Both the position numbers and the translations under genes were made by a program. Shown piece after piece: positions 24,380-33,098 of a stretch of 37,565 nucleotides of DNA (its first letter is position 1; the number at the start of each line of letters is the position of its first letter). Source of the stretch: JAYZDP01 sp036337765 (lineage in GTDB: Bacteria > Acidobacteriota > Thermoanaerobaculia > Multivoradales > Multivoraceae); assembly GCA_036337765.1 (NCBI GenBank), contig JAYZDP010000091.1, positions 1 to 37,565 of the forward strand. Direction: 5' to 3'. Below the pieces are notes generated by a model that did no database searches, had not been told where the DNA came from, and was given only the letters and a program-made list of their open reading frames with translations.

Positions 24380-25543
24380 TTGAGCCCACCGATTCCTGCA
24401 GCGCCCGGTGGCTCGGTTCCTGCCCGAGTGGCCCTGGTGCACGACTGGCTCACCGGCATGCGTGGGGGTGAGCGGGTACTGGAGCAGCTCACAGTACGCT
24501 TCCCACAGGCGCCTCTGTACACGCTGTTCCACGTCCCGGGAAGCGTATCCAGCTCGCTTGAGAATCGAGCCATCCACTCCAGCTTCCTGCAGCAGCTGCC
24601 TGGCATCGCCGCCCACTATCGCCAGCTCCTCCCGCTGTTCCCGCTCGCAGCGGCCGACCTGGACCTCGAGCCGTACGATCTCGTGGTGTCGACGAGCCAC
24701 TGCGTGGCCAAGGCGGTACGCGTTCGCGCCGACGCCTGGCACGTCTGCTACTGCCACACTCCGATGCGCTACGTATGGGACCAGCGAGATGCCTATTTTC
24801 CAGATCGACTTGGCCTGCTCGCCGGACTTCGCCACCGGATCCTCGACGAGCTGGGCCGGTGGGACGCCGCGTCCAACGAAGACGTCGACGTCTTCGTGGC
24901 CAACTCGACGTTCGTACGCGATCGCATCCGGCGTCACTATCTTCGCGACGCGGAAGTCGTTCCACCGCCAATAGATACGGACTTCTTCGACATCGCCGAC
25001 CCCGGACACGATGGCCCATCGTCCGAGTACGTGCTCTCGGTCGCGACTCTGGCTCCGTACAAGCGAATCGACATCGCCGCGGCGGCTTGCAAGCAACTGG
25101 GCCTCGAACTCGTCGTACCGGGGCGGGCGCCGACCCGTACCCTCGCGCGGGTGCTCGAAGCCCAAGGAGTGCGCTTCCTGGGCTTCGTGTCGCCCGAACG
25201 GCTACGAGATCTCTACCGCGACGCACTCTGCTTCCTACAACCCGGAGTCGAGGACTTCGGCATGTCGGTCGTCGAAGCGTTGGCCTGCGGATGTCCCGTC
25301 GTCGCGCTCGAAGAGGGCGGCGCATGCGACATCGTCGTCGAGGGCGAGCACGGTCTACTCGTGAACGAGGCGGAGTCGGCCGATGCGTTCGCCGATGCCA
25401 TTGACAAAGTGCGGAGAATCCATTTCAATGAATTGAACCTACGCAGCAGAGCACTGGAGTTTTCGACTCCGAAGTTCCACGAGCGTATGGACTCTCTCTT
25501 CCAAAGCCTACCGAGACCGACCCCAGGAAGCGTCGCCTCTTGA
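24380..25543 (+). CDS. Family 4 glycosyltransferase
   Basis: TTG 24380, with AAGGA about 11 bases upstream, gives 387 residues. TTG 24344 is a longer alternative. The N-terminal domain begins VALVHDWLTGMRGGERVLE, a typical GT4 GG loop. The C-terminal nucleotide-sugar domain has SVATLAPYKRID, FLGFVSPERL and the E-x7-E motif E-D-F-G-M-S-V-V-E followed by ALACGCPVVA. It is an inverting or retaining GT-B enzyme of the GT4 type (retaining by family). It is the first gene of the envelope-glycan operon and overlaps the sugar transferase gene as TTGA. It likely extends a lipid-linked glycan on the cytoplasmic face; the sugar is unknown. Confidence 0.9.
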   Translation: MSPPIPAAPGGSVPARVALVHDWLTGMRGGERVLEQLTVRFPQAPLYTLFHVPGSVSSSLENRAIHSSFLQQLPGIAAHYRQLLPLFPLAAADLDLEPYDLVVSTSHCVAKAVRVRADAWHVCYCHTPMRYVWDQRDAYFPDRLGLLAGLRHRILDELGRWDAASNEDVDVFVANSTFVRDRIRRHYLRDAEVVPPPIDTDFFDIADPGHDGPSSEYVLSVATLAPYKRIDIAAAACKQLGLELVVPGRAPTRTLARVLEAQGVRFLGFVSPERLRDLYRDALCFLQPGVEDFGMSVVEALACGCPVVALEEGGACDIVVEGEHGLLVNEAESADAFADAIDKVRRIHFNELNLRSRALEFSTPKFHERMDSLFQSLPRPTPGSVAS

Positions 25544-26946
25544 TCAACCGACGTACGCGATCGACGGCGGCGCTGTACCTGGTCAGCGACGGCGTTACGA
25601 CCGTGGCCGCGTTCTTCCTCGCTTGGACGCTGCGCTTCCAAACCGAGCTCGTACCCTGGGTCGAGGAACAGACGCCGAACTTCCAGACCTACCTGCGCAT
25701 GTTGCCCTTCGTGGCGTTCGCGTGGCCGGCAGTCTTCTACTTCCAAGGTCTCTATCAACCGCGCCGGAACAAGAGCCGAGTCGAGGATGCGATCGCCATC
25801 CTGTTCGCGGTCATCGTCGCGACCCTCATCCTGACCTTCTTCACCTCGTGGTACCGGCCGGCCCCGGGCTTCACCTTCAGCCGTGGCTTTCTCGGTGCCT
25901 TCGCCGTTTCCAGCTACCTCCTGTCGACCTTCGGGCGTCTGACCCTACGAGAGATGCTCCGGGCCGTACGGCGCCGCGGCCACAATCTCCTGCGGATCCT
26001 CGTCATCGGCTCAGGCAGGCTAGGTCGCGAAGTCACGCAGAAGATCATGGATCACCGCGAGCTCGGCTTCGAGGTGATCGGTTTTCTAGACGACAAGCAG
26101 CGCGGCGACATGGTGCTCGGCCGCCCGGTCTTCGGTGGGCTCGCCGATCTACCGGCCACGCTCGAGGCGCACCCAGTCGACCAGATCATGATCGCGCTGC
26201 CGCTGGAGGCGCATCGCAAGACACTCCGCATTCTCGAGCAGGTGAGCAAGGAATGCGTCGAGGTGCGTCTCGTTCCCGACGTCCTGCAATACACCGCTCT
26301 GACGGCGGCGGTCGAGGATCTCGACGGCACGCCGCTCATCAACCTGTCTTCCACGCCTCTCGAAGGCTGGAGCCGGCTCTTCAAGCGCACCATGGACGTC
26401 GCGCTGTCGTCGGTGCTGATGATGGGCCTCGGGCTGGTCCTGCCGTTTATTGCGCTGGCCATCTGGTGGGAAGACAAAGGACCGATCTTCTACCGCCAGG
26501 AGCGCATGGGGCTCGATGGTAAAGCCTTCAAGATGATCAAGTTCCGCTCGATGAGCATGAACGCGGAGTCCTCGACCGGACCGATTTGGGCGGTACGAGA
26601 GGATCCCCGGCGGACTCGCGTCGGCAGCTTCCTACGCCGCACGTCGCTCGACGAGCTGCCACAGCTGTGGAACGTGTTCAGGGGCGAAATGTCGCTCGTC
26701 GGCCCGCGACCCGAGCGCCCCGCCTTCGTTCAGGAGTTCAAGCACAAGGTGCCGCAGTACATGCAGCGCCATCGCGTCAAGGCCGGCATCACCGGTTGGG
26801 CGCAGGTGCATGGCTGGCGTGGCAACACCTCGATCCGCAAGCGCATCCAGTACGACATCTACTACATCGAGAACTGGTCGCTGAAGCTGGACGTGAAGAT
26901 CCTTTGGATGACGCTGCGCCACGGGATAAGGCTGAACGCCTACTGA
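25540..26946 (+). CDS. Polyprenyl-phosphate sugar-1-phosphate transferase (WbaP/WcaJ-like)
   Basis: The 468 residues start at TTG 25540, overlapping the GT4 stop. Four N-terminal membrane helices (to about 130) are followed by a Rossmann-like domain with VIGSGRLGREV, and a fifth membrane segment near 290 precedes the catalytic bacterial sugar-transferase domain. Catalytic motifs include KFRSM, RRTSLDELPQLWNV, MSLVGPRPERP and the end KAGITGWAQVHGWRG. It transfers hexose-1-phosphate, commonly glucose- or galactose-1-phosphate, to undecaprenyl phosphate and so starts assembly of an exopolysaccharide or O-antigen repeat unit. The length equals full WcaJ/WbaP types. Confidence 0.93.
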   Translation: MINRRTRSTAALYLVSDGVTTVAAFFLAWTLRFQTELVPWVEEQTPNFQTYLRMLPFVAFAWPAVFYFQGLYQPRRNKSRVEDAIAILFAVIVATLILTFFTSWYRPAPGFTFSRGFLGAFAVSSYLLSTFGRLTLREMLRAVRRRGHNLLRILVIGSGRLGREVTQKIMDHRELGFEVIGFLDDKQRGDMVLGRPVFGGLADLPATLEAHPVDQIMIALPLEAHRKTLRILEQVSKECVEVRLVPDVLQYTALTAAVEDLDGTPLINLSSTPLEGWSRLFKRTMDVALSSVLMMGLGLVLPFIALAIWWEDKGPIFYRQERMGLDGKAFKMIKFRSMSMNAESSTGPIWAVREDPRRTRVGSFLRRTSLDELPQLWNVFRGEMSLVGPRPERPAFVQEFKHKVPQYMQRHRVKAGITGWAQVHGWRGNTSIRKRIQYDIYYIENWSLKLDVKILWMTLRHGIRLNAY

Positions 26947-26983
26947 TCGGTGACAGAATCCGCTCTCGCGAACAGGGGTGCGC

Positions 26984-28933
26984 ATGAGACCGATCTGCCT
27001 GATTCTGATCCTCTTCTCCGGAGGCATCGGCACTGCCGAAGTTCCGGACGGTGAGTGGCATCACTACGGGCGGGACAAGGCCTCGAGTCGCTACTCGCCG
27101 CTCGCGCAGATCGATGCGTCGAACGTCTCTACACTGCGCGAGGTGTGGCGTTGGTCGTCCGTCGACGCCGCCATCGAGGCCACGAACCCTCGCGTGCGGC
27201 CCGGGGTGTTCAAGGCGACACCGGTGATGGCTCAGGGGCGTGTGATCCTGCCCACCAGCCTGGGCGTAGTCGTCGCTCTCGATCCGGCCACAGGTGAGGA
27301 GATCTGGTCGCACGATCCGCGCAGCTACGAGCCGGGGCGACCAGCGAACGCCGGTTGGCAGCACCGCGGCGTCGAGTACTGGACCGACGGCGACGTGCAT
27401 CGCGTGATCATGGCAACGCACCACCGGCGCCTGATCTCACTCGACGCGACGACCGGCGAGCCCGACCCGACCTTCGGCACCGACGGTGAAGGCTGGACGG
27501 ATCTGGCCAAAGGACTGGGGCGTGACATCTCGATTCGCAACTACACCCACAACTCCCCGCCGCTGGTCTGCGCCGACACCATCGTCGTCGGCTCGATCGT
27601 CTCCGACGGCGCCAACGCACCCAAGATGCCCCCCGGGCACGTGCGCGGCTACAACGTCCGCACCGGCGAGATGCTGTGGCGCTTCAACACCATTCCGCAG
27701 GCGGATGAGTTCGGCGTCGATACCTGGCTCGACAACTCCTGGGAGTACTCGGGAAACACCAACGTCTGGTCGACGATGGCGTGCGACGACGAGCTCGGCA
27801 TGATCTATCTGCCAACCTCGACGCCGACCAACGACTGGTACGGCGGCCACCGTCCGGGTGCGAACCTGTTCGCGGAGTCGATCGTCGCGTTGGACGCTCG
27901 CAGCGGCGAGCGTAAGTGGCACTTCCAGGCCATCCACCATGGACTGTGGGACTACGACTTCCCCTGCGCCGCAAACCTGGTCGACATTGAGGTCGACGGG
28001 CGCAAGATCAAGGCGCTGGCACAGGTTTCGAAGCAGGGCTTCACCTACGTCTTCGACCGTGAGACCGGCGAGCCGGTGTGGCCGATCGAGGAACGCAAGG
28101 TACCCCGCAGCGAAGTGCCAGGAGAATGGACTTCGCCGACGCAGCCCCACCCCACCAAACCCCCACCATTCGAGCGCATCGGCGTCACCGAGGACGACCT
28201 CATCGACTTCACGCCCGAGCTGCGACGGATGGCGCTCGAGCGCCTGGACGGCTACCGCATGGGTCCGATCTTCACGCCGCCGAGTCTGAAAGGCTCGGGT
28301 GTCAAGGGCACCCTGCTGCTGCCGAGCCCCGCCGGTGGCGCGAACTGGCGCGGCGCGGCGCACGACCCAGAGACCGGTGTGCTCTACGTGCCCTCCATGA
28401 CATGGCTTCTGGCCCTGCAGGTGGGCAAGGCCGATCCCAACCGCACCAAGTTCGACTACGTCATCGACTTCGGCGACCTCGCGGCGATGCCGTCGGGACC
28501 CGACAACCTGCCGCTGGTCAAACCGCCATACGGGCGGATCACCGCCATCGATCTGAACCGTGGCGACATCGCCTGGCAGGTGCCACACGGGGTGGGACCA
28601 CGTAACCACCCACTGCTCAAAGAGCTGGATCTGCCCGAGCGGCTGGGTGCCGCCGCCAACGGTGTGCTCTCCAATGGCGGCCCGCTGCTGACCAAGGAAC
28701 TCCTCTTCGCCATCCAGGCAGAGGAGGATCCCACTGACGCCATGCGCATGGGCGAAAAGGGGGTTCTCGCCGCCTTCTCCAAGCAGGACGGTGAGCTTCT
28801 CTGGGAGACCGAGATCTCGCCAACGCCCCACGGCAATCCCATGACGTACGAGTGGCAGGGCAAGCAGTACGTCGTGCTCGCGGCCGGGGGCAACGGCCAG
28901 CCTGCCGAGCTCATCGCCTACGCGCTGCCCTGA
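26984..28933 (+). CDS. Periplasmic PQQ-dependent dehydrogenase (glucose dehydrogenase-like)
   Basis: ATG 26984 is chosen (GTG 26978 is 6 bases upstream), giving 649 residues. The N-terminus is a signal peptide (MRPICLILILFSGGIGTAE). The remainder is an eight-bladed propeller with the repeated VALDPATGEEIW, SLDATTG, GYNVRTGEMLW, ALDARSGERKWHFQ and AIDLNRGDIAWQ strands. WDYD in HHGLWDYDFPCAAN and the LLPSPAGGANWRG region are signatures of quinoprotein glucose/quinate dehydrogenases. It oxidises a sugar or alcohol in the periplasm and passes electrons to quinone or a cytochrome. No membrane anchor or C-terminal heme domain is fused, unlike Gcd. It may not serve glycan assembly although it shares the operon. 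Confidence 0.9.
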   Translation: MRPICLILILFSGGIGTAEVPDGEWHHYGRDKASSRYSPLAQIDASNVSTLREVWRWSSVDAAIEATNPRVRPGVFKATPVMAQGRVILPTSLGVVVALDPATGEEIWSHDPRSYEPGRPANAGWQHRGVEYWTDGDVHRVIMATHHRRLISLDATTGEPDPTFGTDGEGWTDLAKGLGRDISIRNYTHNSPPLVCADTIVVGSIVSDGANAPKMPPGHVRGYNVRTGEMLWRFNTIPQADEFGVDTWLDNSWEYSGNTNVWSTMACDDELGMIYLPTSTPTNDWYGGHRPGANLFAESIVALDARSGERKWHFQAIHHGLWDYDFPCAANLVDIEVDGRKIKALAQVSKQGFTYVFDRETGEPVWPIEERKVPRSEVPGEWTSPTQPHPTKPPPFERIGVTEDDLIDFTPELRRMALERLDGYRMGPIFTPPSLKGSGVKGTLLLPSPAGGANWRGAAHDPETGVLYVPSMTWLLALQVGKADPNRTKFDYVIDFGDLAAMPSGPDNLPLVKPPYGRITAIDLNRGDIAWQVPHGVGPRNHPLLKELDLPERLGAAANGVLSNGGPLLTKELLFAIQAEEDPTDAMRMGEKGVLAAFSKQDGELLWETEISPTPHGNPMTYEWQGKQYVVLAAGGNGQPAELIAYALP

Positions 28934-28946
28934 CCCGCCCGCGACT

Positions 28947-30893
28947 ATGAAGTCCGGGCCCTCGTCACTCCGCTTCTGGCTCATCGTCTTCGTGCTCGCG
29001 GCGGTGGTGCTCCTGACGTTGTTTGTGGGCGAATCGCAGCTTTATGACAGCGATTCGTACTACCACCTGGCGATAGCGCGCTCGATGGCAGAGAGCGGGA
29101 TCGGCGACGACCTACCCTGGGCCCGCTTCAGTCTGCTGCGCGACGGATTCGGCGACAAGGAGTTCCTGTTTCATGCGCTCCTCGTACCCTTTGTCGCCCT
29201 CTTCGAGCCGGTCACGGGAGGCCAGATCTTCCTGTCGCTCCTGCTGGCTGCTCTGTTCGCGACCCTCGCGCTGCACACCCGGGCGTTTCTCGGCAACTGG
29301 GCGGTTCTGGTGCCGTTCGCGCTGTGCGTGACCTCGACCGAGGTCGTCTGGCGTTGGGTCCGACTGCGCCCGGAATCGCTGTCGCTGCTGCTGTTGCTGT
29401 GGGCGCTGTGGGCGCTGGCGAGGCGCAGGTGGGTTCTGCTTGGGGCTCTCGGAGCGACCTACGCTTTGAGCTACACCGCCTTTCACGCCTTCGGCGGGCT
29501 GTGTCTTCTCATCTTCGTAGCCACGTGGTGGCTGCGCGGTCGTTTCGAGCCGGCGATGGTCGCCTCACCCGCGATCGGCATCGGCGTCGGACTCCTCATT
29601 CACCCCCACTTTCCGCACAACGTCGAGGTATGGACCGTTCAAACCTTCGAGTTCTTTCGTCAGAAGGGGATCCTGGACGTCGGCACCGAGATCTACCCGA
29701 ACACCAGCGACGTGCTGCTGATGGTCAACATCGGGTGGCTCGTGGCCCTGCTCGTTCTGGCCCGCTCGGCCGAGCCGGTCGGTCCTCGGGCCGAGCCGGG
29801 AGAGCTGGCCGAGCGCGAGGCCGACGCCTACGCCGTCGCTGCGCTCGCCTTCTCAGTTCTCTACCTACTGATGGCGCGGTTCTCCCTCTACGCGATTCCC
29901 CTGATCACGATCTGGCTCACCAAAGAGCTCGTGCGTCGCGGCCGCCGGTTAGGAGGATCGACGTTCCTTCCAGGCGGCAACGTGCGAGTCCCGCTCTTCG
30001 CGGCGCTCGGGCTGAGCCTCCTCATCTCCACACCAGAAGCCACGCGGCAGTGGCAGCGCTACGCCGAGCGCATGGACCCTGGACCGAACAACGAGCGCAT
30101 CGTCGACCGCGAGGCCTTCTCCGCCGCTCTACCTGATGGGGCCACCGTCGCGGCCCCGTGGCAGCAGACGCCGATCTACATGCTGTGGGCTCCTCAGGCC
30201 CGCTCTCTCAACGTGCTCGACCCGATTTTCATGGCGGTACAAGACCCTGAACGCCACGAGCTCCAACGTCGCGTCTTCGCCGGACTGGAGGCGGATCTGC
30301 CGCTGGCAGTCGCCCTCGGGCTCGAGAGCCGCTACCTCGCGGTTTCCGCCTTCGTCGATCACGATCGGATGCGACGCCGGATCGGTGACGATCCACGTTT
30401 TTCGAAACGGCACGAGAATGTCAACCGGCTGTGGGAGATCCTGCCGGGACGCAACGACAGCTTCCTGCTCGACTGGTATCTCCTTCCCGACGACGCCGCG
30501 CCAGCCTCCTCGACCTCCGATAGAAGCGGGTGGATCCCCTACCCACGCCATCCGACCTCGATCGGCCGGCAGCTTGAGGGTCTCATCGACTTACGCCGGT
30601 TCGAGGGCGGCGACCGATGTCGGCTCCTCGCCCACCCGCTCACGGCGGAGGGCGAGGCTCGCTGGTGGCTCGAGCTGACACCGGCAGGGCCCGGGTCGGC
30701 GTGGCTGGAGGCCGAGCCGAAGGTAGTGATGGCCGGCGGCATCGACGCCATACTTGGCCGCGGCACCGTGTTTCCAGTGGATCTCGTCGGGGGCGAGAGT
30801 CTGCTGACCGTCCGCACCTGCCCGCAAGCCGCAACGGGCGCCAACGGCTTTTTCATCTCACGAGTCTCGCCACCCCACCAGGAGAGCAGGTAA
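28947..30893 (+). CDS. GT-C fold membrane protein with STT3-like start
   Basis: The 648 residues show about 10-12 membrane segments in the first 400 residues, then a soluble C-terminal half. The motif D-S-D-S-Y-Y-H at 34-40, just after the first helix, resembles the first loop of GT-C glycosyltransferases and oligosaccharyltransferases such as STT3/AglB, where acidic residues bind metal and lipid phosphate. Hydrophobic clusters with GDKEFLFHALLVPF and RFSLYAIPLITIW support the fold. No clear W-W-D-Y-G acceptor motif is visible, so oligosaccharyltransferase activity is not claimed. Position in the operon with the GT4 and sugar-transferase genes suggests it uses or transfers polyprenyl-linked sugars in the periplasm. 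Confidence 0.72.
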   Translation: MKSGPSSLRFWLIVFVLAAVVLLTLFVGESQLYDSDSYYHLAIARSMAESGIGDDLPWARFSLLRDGFGDKEFLFHALLVPFVALFEPVTGGQIFLSLLLAALFATLALHTRAFLGNWAVLVPFALCVTSTEVVWRWVRLRPESLSLLLLLWALWALARRRWVLLGALGATYALSYTAFHAFGGLCLLIFVATWWLRGRFEPAMVASPAIGIGVGLLIHPHFPHNVEVWTVQTFEFFRQKGILDVGTEIYPNTSDVLLMVNIGWLVALLVLARSAEPVGPRAEPGELAEREADAYAVAALAFSVLYLLMARFSLYAIPLITIWLTKELVRRGRRLGGSTFLPGGNVRVPLFAALGLSLLISTPEATRQWQRYAERMDPGPNNERIVDREAFSAALPDGATVAAPWQQTPIYMLWAPQARSLNVLDPIFMAVQDPERHELQRRVFAGLEADLPLAVALGLESRYLAVSAFVDHDRMRRRIGDDPRFSKRHENVNRLWEILPGRNDSFLLDWYLLPDDAAPASSTSDRSGWIPYPRHPTSIGRQLEGLIDLRRFEGGDRCRLLAHPLTAEGEARWWLELTPAGPGSAWLEAEPKVVMAGGIDAILGRGTVFPVDLVGGESLLTVRTCPQAATGANGFFISRVSPPHQESR

Positions 30894-31315
30894 TGGGCAA
30901 GAGCCGCTTCCGAGCCAGCTTCCGGGTCCGCTTCGGCGAGGTCGATCGGCAAGGCGTTGTCTACAACGCCCACTACATGGTCTTCATCGACGAAACCATG
31001 GAGGCCTGGCTTGCCAGCCTCGGCGACTTCAGGGAGGAGCACGGCTGGGACATGATGCTCAAGAAGTGCTCGCTGGAGTGGCAGGGGTCCGCCGGGCACG
31101 GCGACGAAATCGACGTTGACGTGGCCGTCACCCGATGGGGAGGCTCCTCGTGGAGCCTCGGCTACGTCGGCTCTGTCGACGAGCGTCCGGTGTTCACTGC
31201 CGAGGTTCTCTATGTCAGTGTCGTTCTGAACCAAAACGTGCCGATGCGGACGCCCGAGGGGATCCGTGAGGCGATGGGCGACGCCACAGACATCTTGGGC
31301 AGCGCAGCCCAGTGA
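30893..31315 (+). CDS. Hotdog-fold acyl-CoA thioesterase (4HBT family)
   Basis: ATG 30893 overlaps the TAA of the upstream gene, giving 140 residues. The signature RFGEVDRQGVVYNAHYMVF with Asp18 is that of the 4-hydroxybenzoyl-CoA thioesterase family, single hotdog fold. The central helix LASLGDFREEHGW and later strands are in the usual order. It hydrolyses an acyl-CoA, and the acyl group is unknown. Proteins of this type often belong to the Tol-Pal-associated YbgC group, but no tol genes are near. It is in the middle of the plus-strand operon, overlapping the next gene by one base. Confidence 0.9.
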   Translation: MGKSRFRASFRVRFGEVDRQGVVYNAHYMVFIDETMEAWLASLGDFREEHGWDMMLKKCSLEWQGSAGHGDEIDVDVAVTRWGGSSWSLGYVGSVDERPVFTAEVLYVSVVLNQNVPMRTPEGIREAMGDATDILGSAAQ

Positions 31316-31914
31316 TGCCCCTCCCACACAGCTTCTACTCCCGGGATGCCCGCGAGGTAGCGCCGGAGCTGTTGAACAAGGTGCTCGCGCACGGCCCAAC
31401 ACTCGGACGGATCGTGGAAGTCGAGGCCTACGTCGGCAGCTGCGACCCGGCGAGTCACGCCTATCGAGGCCGTACGGCGCGCAACGCGACCATGTTCGGC
31501 CCACCCGGCCGGCTCTACGTCTACTTCACCTACGGCATGCACTGGTGCGCCAACGCGGTGTGCAGCGCCGAGGGAACAGCGAGCGCCGTGCTGTTGCGCG
31601 CGCTGGATCCTTCGGCGGGCCTATCCGTAATGCGCAGCCGCCGAGCCAAGGCCAAGCGGGATCGCGACCTCTCCTCGGGACCGGCACGACTGTGCCAGGC
31701 TCTCGGCATCGACGGGGCGGCAGACGGCGCCAACCTGGTCGAGGGACCTGTGAGGATTCTGGATGACGGCACGCCGCCACCAAACCGGCCAGGATGCAGT
31801 GTTCGAATCGGTCTCAGCAAGGGAATCGATCTGCCCTGGCGTTGGTTCGTCGAAGACAATGTCAACGTCAGCCGAGCACCAAAAGGTGCCAAATCTCGAG
31901 GGGAGCGCAAGTGA
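31315..31914 (+). CDS. 3-methyladenine DNA glycosylase (AAG/MPG type)
   Basis: ATG 31315 shares its A with the thioesterase TGA; GTG 31312 is the alternative. The 199 residues fit this family of alkyl-base and hypoxanthine glycosylases. Family motifs are the N-terminal FYSRDAREVAPELLNKVL, the catalytic GRIVEVEAYVG with Glu36, HAYRGRTARNATMFGPPG, YVYFTYGMHWCANAV and the DLSSGPARLCQALGI binding region. It excises damaged bases such as 3-methyladenine to start repair. It overlaps the M20 peptidase gene by 4 bases. Confidence 0.95.
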   Translation: MPLPHSFYSRDAREVAPELLNKVLAHGPTLGRIVEVEAYVGSCDPASHAYRGRTARNATMFGPPGRLYVYFTYGMHWCANAVCSAEGTASAVLLRALDPSAGLSVMRSRRAKAKRDRDLSSGPARLCQALGIDGAADGANLVEGPVRILDDGTPPPNRPGCSVRIGLSKGIDLPWRWFVEDNVNVSRAPKGAKSRGERK

Positions 31915-33086
31915 AGAAGATCTCGATCGACGAGCGCAAGGCACTCCGGCACCTGATGGATCTCTTGAAGATCGAAGGCCTGAGCGGCCAGGAGCGCAAC
32001 GTCGCCAAGGCGGTCACCCGAAAGCTCATCGACGCCGGCTGCAAGCGCTCCTGGATTCGGCACGACCGGGTACACGAGGAGATCCCCGGCGACTGGCAGG
32101 TCGGCAACCTGATCCTCACCCTTCCCGGCACCGACAGGCGCGATCGGCGCCTCTTCATGGGCCACATGGACACGGTGCCGCTGTGTCGCGGTGCCGTACC
32201 GGTGGTCAAGGGCCGGCGCATCGTCTCCGATGCGCCCACGGCGCTGGGCGGTGACAATCGAACCTCCGTCGGAGCCCTGATCACCATGGTCGAGACTCTG
32301 CTGACGCACAAGCTTCCGCACCCACCGCTCACGGTCCTGCTCACCGTTGGTGAGGAGGTTGGACTTTGGGGCGCTCGTCTCGTCGATCCGGCCGATCTCG
32401 GCAATCCCACCATGGGCTTCAACGTCGACAGTGGTCATCCGCGTTAAATCGTCACCGGCGCCATGGGCGCCGATCGCTGGGAGGCTCATGTCCACGGACG
32501 CTCGTCGCACGCCGGCGTGGCGCCCCAGGAAGGAATCTCGGCGTCGATGATCGCCAGCCAGGCGATCGCCGAAGTCGGTCGTCGTGGCTACTTCGGTCAG
32601 ATCCGCAAGGGTCGACGCCAGGGGACGTCCAACGTGGGGACGGTCAGGGGCGGCGAAGCCTCGAATCAGGTGACTGACTATGTATTCGTGCGTGGCGAGT
32701 CACGCAGCCACGACCCCGCCTTCGTCAAGCAGATCACGCAGACCTACCGCGAAGCCTTCAACAAGGCCGCCGCGGCGGTCACCGACGATCGGGGCCGGGC
32801 CGGCAAAGTCGACTTCCGGGCGGACCGGGACTACGACGCGTTTCAGATGCCGGACGATTCACCACCCGTCTTGGTCGCCGCGGCCTGCGCGCGCAGGATG
32901 CGCCTCCGTCCGCTGACCCTAACTTCCAACGGCGGACTCGACGCGAACTACCTCAACGCCAAGGGCATCCCGACCGTCACCCTCGGAGCAGGCCAACACA
33001 AGCCACACACGATCGACGAGTTCATCGACATTCGCGAGTACCTGATGGGTTGCCGTCTCCTGACCGAGATCGCCACCACGGCCTGA
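31911..33086 (+). pseudogene. M20-family metallopeptidase interrupted by in-frame TAA
   Basis: GTG 31911, with GAGGGGAG upstream, opens a reading frame of 391 sense positions, but codon 179 (32445-32447) is TAA. Both halves stay in one frame and join smoothly: N-terminal FNVDSGHPR before the stop, IVTGAMGADRW after it. Metal ligands are present on both sides: GHMDTVP, GGDNRTS, GEEVGLW, VDSG and the final GAGQHKPH. The PepT-like dimerisation domain HVHGRSSHAG also remains. A single base change would restore a sense codon, so this is a recent nonsense mutation, a sequencing error or an unusual readthrough case. ATG 32463 lacks a ribosome site, so a separate second protein is unlikely. Confidence 0.85.
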
Positions 33087-33098
33087 GGTGCCCTCGGC

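Noticed and set aside
23234..25165. One 643-residue protein covering the DUF3500 gene and the region upstream on the minus strand
   Set aside because: The extra N-terminal part lies opposite the GT4 gene and a good ribosome site and signal peptide mark the start at 24274.
32445..32447. Selenocysteine or pyrrolysine insertion at the internal stop
   Set aside because: The codon is TAA, not TGA or TAG, and no special residue is expected at this place in M20 peptidases.
32463..33086. Separate gene for the second half of the M20 peptidase
   Set aside because: It lacks a ribosome-binding site at ATG 32463 and continues the same frame and fold as the first half.
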